Source: Mariprofundaceae bacterium (GTDB taxonomy: Bacteria; Pseudomonadota; Zetaproteobacteria; Mariprofundales; Mariprofundaceae). Taken from it: 6,979 nt of DNA. Shown in pieces: positions 5,437 through 6,979 of the stretch (positions within the stretch are counted from its first letter, which is position 1; each line of letters starts with the position of its first letter). The stretch covers positions 1 through 6,979 of the forward strand of contig JALVTX010000181.1 in assembly GCA_027035825.1 (NCBI GenBank). Reading direction: 5' to 3'. Made by a program: the position numbers and the translations under genes. The notes under the pieces are model-generated. The model was given only the letters and a program-made list of their open reading frames with translations, made no database searches and was not told the DNA's origin.

Positions 5437-6480
5437 TCAGGCGACCGCCCGCGCCTTCAGCTGGCCGCAGGCGGCGGAAATCTCGCGTCCCCGGCTTTCG
5501 CGAACCACGGCGATCCGACCCGCATCCACGAGGATGCGGCGGAAGGCGGACACCCGCGCCTCGCTCGGGCGCGCGAAATCCGCGCCCGGATGCGGGTTGA
5601 ACGGCAGCAGGTTGATGACGCAGGGAATGTCGGCCAGCAGCTCGAGCAGCCGTAGGGCGTTCTCGTCGCTGTCGTTGACGCTGGCCAGCAGCACGTACTC
5701 GATGAGCACCCGCTTGCGGCCCAGGCGCGAGAAGCGGCGTGTCCACTCCAGCACCTCGGCGATGGACCAGCGACGATTGACGGGCATGATGCGCGCGCGC
5801 GTGGCGTCGTCGGTGGCGTTCAGCGACAGCGCCAGGTTGCACGGCAGGCGCTCCTCGATCATGCGGCGGATGCCCGCCACGTGGCCCACGGTGGACAGCG
5901 TCACCCGCCGCGGCGAAAAGGCCAGCCCCTTGGGCTCGGTGGCGATGCGTACGAAACGGGCCACGGCATCGAAGTTGTGCAGCGGCTCGCCCATGCCCAT
6001 TAGCACTAGGTTGCGCGGCCGCTGGCCGTGCAGCCGCTCGGCGGCCAGCACCTGCGCCACCATTTCCTCTGTCGTCAGGTTGCGTTCCAGCCCGCCCCGC
6101 GCCGTCAGGCAGAAGGCGCAGTCCATCGCGCAGCCCACCTGCGTGGACACGCACTGGGTGAGCCGGCCCTGGCCGGGGATCAGCACCGTTTCCACCCGCT
6201 TGCCGTCGGGCATGGCGAGCAGCATCTTGCGCGTGCCGTCGCTGGCGCGCTCGTCGCGCACCAGATGCAGCGCGAGCGGCGTGTCGCGCTCGGTCAGCCA
6301 GGCGGCCAGGCGGCGGGGCAGGCCGGGGATGGCGGCGGGATCGCGTCCGCCGTGGCGGAACACGTGCGCCAGCAGCGTCTCGGCATGAATCGGCTTGGCG
6401 CCAGCCTCGCGGCAAAGCGCTTCGAGCCCGGCGCGGGTCTGGCCGATCAGGGATGGAAAGGCGAGCGGTTCGCTGGCCAT
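5437..6480 (-). CDS. rlmN: 23S rRNA (A2503-C2)/tRNA (A37-C2) methyltransferase, radical SAM
   Basis: RlmN methylates C2 of A2503 in 23S rRNA and of A37 in some tRNAs. The 347-residue product carries the radical-SAM motif C117-x3-C121-x2-C124 in VGCAMDCAFC. C110 (seven residues before the first cluster cysteine) and C338 in SAACGQL correspond to the two catalytic cysteines of E. coli RlmN (C118, C355). NLVLMGMGEPLHNF (157-170) is the SAM-binding GEP motif. The loop after the cluster reads CLTARGGLERNL, unlike the CSTGKQGFNR form usual in gammaproteobacteria. Start chosen at 6480 (MASEPLAFPSLIGQTRAGL) because it gives the normal N-terminal length; no strong Shine-Dalgarno is seen. The frame is open further upstream, but that part is repeat-like and overlaps the ferredoxin gene. 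The ferredoxin gene lies 89 bp upstream in the same direction. Confidence 0.95.
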   Translation of the reverse strand: MASEPLAFPSLIGQTRAGLEALCREAGAKPIHAETLLAHVFRHGGRDPAAIPGLPRRLAAWLTERDTPLALHLVRDERASDGTRKMLLAMPDGKRVETVLIPGQGRLTQCVSTQVGCAMDCAFCLTARGGLERNLTTEEMVAQVLAAERLHGQRPRNLVLMGMGEPLHNFDAVARFVRIATEPKGLAFSPRRVTLSTVGHVAGIRRMIEERLPCNLALSLNATDDATRARIMPVNRRWSIAEVLEWTRRFSRLGRKRVLIEYVLLASVNDSDENALRLLELLADIPCVINLLPFNPHPGADFARPSEARVSAFRRILVDAGRIAVVRESRGREISAACGQLKARAVA

Positions 6481-6500
6481 GGCTGTTTCGATGAATGCCG

Positions 6501-6518
6501 CGCCCGCTTGCGCGGGTG
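6501..6518 (-). other. Small GC hairpin just upstream of rlmN
   Basis: CGCCCGC (6501-6507) pairs with GCGGGTG (6512-6518) around a TTGC loop, a 7-bp stem with one G-U pair. On the minus strand it lies 20 nt before the rlmN start codon. No U-tract follows in either direction, so it is not a clear terminator. It could shape the rlmN leader. Confidence 0.4.
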
Positions 6519-6536
6519 GCGTCAACGTCCGGCCCG

Positions 6537-6572
6537 GAGCCCGGTTCAGAGCCCGCGTCAGATCCAGCGTCA
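6537..6572. repeat. Three 12-bp tandem repeats ending in the ferredoxin stop codon
   Basis: Units are GAGCCCGGTTCA (6537-6548), GAGCCCGCGTCA (6549-6560) and GATCCAGCGTCA (6561-6572). The second and third each differ by a few bases. The last three bases of unit 3 (TCA) are the complement of the ferredoxin TGA stop, so the array starts exactly at the gene's end and extends into the gap before rlmN. Confidence 0.6.
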
Positions 6573-6914
6573 GAGGCCGTATTTGGCCTTGTTGGCGGCC
6601 ACTTCCTCCGGCGTCGGCGGCTCGTGTTCCACCACCTCGGCAAGCTTGAAGGCGTCGCGGTCGGTGTCGCATTTCTCGTTCAGCGCGATGTCGCCCTCGA
6701 AGACTTCCGGCACGTCCTCCTCGGGGTAGATGGCCTCCCAGGGGCACTCGGGCTCGCACACCGCGCAGTCAATGCATTCCTCCGGCGAGATGTAGAGCAT
6801 GTTCGGGTATTCCTCGGACACTTCCTTGGGCTGGTAGAAGCAGTCCACCGGGCAGACGGCCACGCAGGCCGTATCCACGCAGTCCACGCACAGATGAGTG
6901 ACAACAAAAGCCAT
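6570..6914 (-). CDS. Seven-iron type ferredoxin (FdxA-like)
   Basis: A 114-residue, strongly acidic soluble electron carrier. The cysteine pattern matches Azotobacter FdI: C9, C17 and C57 for a 3Fe-4S cluster and C21, C47, C50 and C53 for a 4Fe-4S cluster, in CVAVCPVDCFY and CIDCAVCEPECPWEAIY. Extra cysteines are C12 and C25. Between the two cysteine groups is a longer loop (about residues 28-37, QPKEVSEEYP) than in FdI. The tail after residue 63 is acidic and ends VAANKAKYGL. The ATG at 6914 has GAGG at 6924-6921, 6 nt upstream. rlmN follows after 89 bp in the same direction, with no strong terminator between, so the two may be cotranscribed. C12 leaves open an alternative cluster assignment (two 4Fe-4S), so the iron count is inferred. 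Confidence 0.92.
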   Translation of the reverse strand: MAFVVTHLCVDCVDTACVAVCPVDCFYQPKEVSEEYPNMLYISPEECIDCAVCEPECPWEAIYPEEDVPEVFEGDIALNEKCDTDRDAFKLAEVVEHEPPTPEEVAANKAKYGL

Positions 6915-6979
6915 CGGGCACCTCGCTGATTACGGAATGGGCGCGAGGGTAGCACAGGCCGCCGGCGGCTGAAATCCCC
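6915..6979 (-). promoter_or_regulatory. Ferredoxin upstream region with 12-bp palindrome
   Basis: This stretch should contain the ferredoxin promoter. Read on the minus strand, TGTGC-TACCCT (about 6957-6947) resembles an extended -10 box, but no good -35 is found. A perfect palindrome GCCGCCGGCGGC lies at 6958-6969, just upstream of it. It could be an operator, or part of a hairpin belonging to a gene beyond the window. Confidence 0.25.

Noticed and set aside
6481..6759. N-terminal extension of rlmN
   Set aside because: It would overlap the ferredoxin gene and the tandem repeats and gives Arg/Gly-rich sequence unlike any RlmN N-terminus.
1..6979. CRISPR array, tRNA or rRNA genes, transposase or phage genes
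   Set aside because: No regularly spaced direct repeats, cloverleaf-like segment, rRNA sequence or recognisable transposase/integrase frame was found.

Overview
The window is GC-rich, densely packed bacterial chromosome with G/C-ending codons. It carries housekeeping genes whose products look like those of a gamma- or betaproteobacterium: a 466-residue LeuC and 212-residue LeuD, a lipoprotein with a glycine zipper and an OmpA C-terminal domain, RlmN, and a Dcd-type N-terminus. I cannot name a genus from this sequence.

Layout: positions 1-34 hold the first 11 codons of dcd (dCTP deaminase) on the minus strand. A 475-bp gap follows up to leuC, most of it filled by a MITE-like inverted-repeat element (75-393). 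leuC (510-1910) and leuD (2012-2650) encode the two subunits of isopropylmalate isomerase and are separated by a near-perfect 62-nt palindrome of dispersed-repeat type. leuB does not follow. Instead there is an outer-membrane lipoprotein gene (2777-3472) whose stop codon abuts a second MITE-like element (3471-3743). Next is a two-gene potassium/proton-antiport unit: a KhtT-like regulatory subunit (3803-4261) overlapping a CPA2 antiporter (4258-5427) by 4 nt. Facing this unit on the minus strand are rlmN (5437-6480) and, upstream of it in its own direction, a seven-iron type ferredoxin gene (6570-6914).

The main non-routine content is the pair of elements at 75-393 and 3471-3743. They lie in opposite orientation and have different terminal inverted repeats. 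They share an identical 51-bp core containing an 8-bp hairpin, plus three short blocks in the same order. They look like members of one family of non-autonomous dispersed elements, possibly mobilised by different transposases. Their copy number in the genome cannot be seen here.

Functionally, leuC/leuD form one enzyme in leucine synthesis. The KhtT/KhtU-like pair probably forms one gated cation-efflux complex. The ferredoxin next to rlmN may supply electrons to that radical-SAM enzyme, which is inference from position only. No tRNA, rRNA, CRISPR array, transposase or phage gene is visible.
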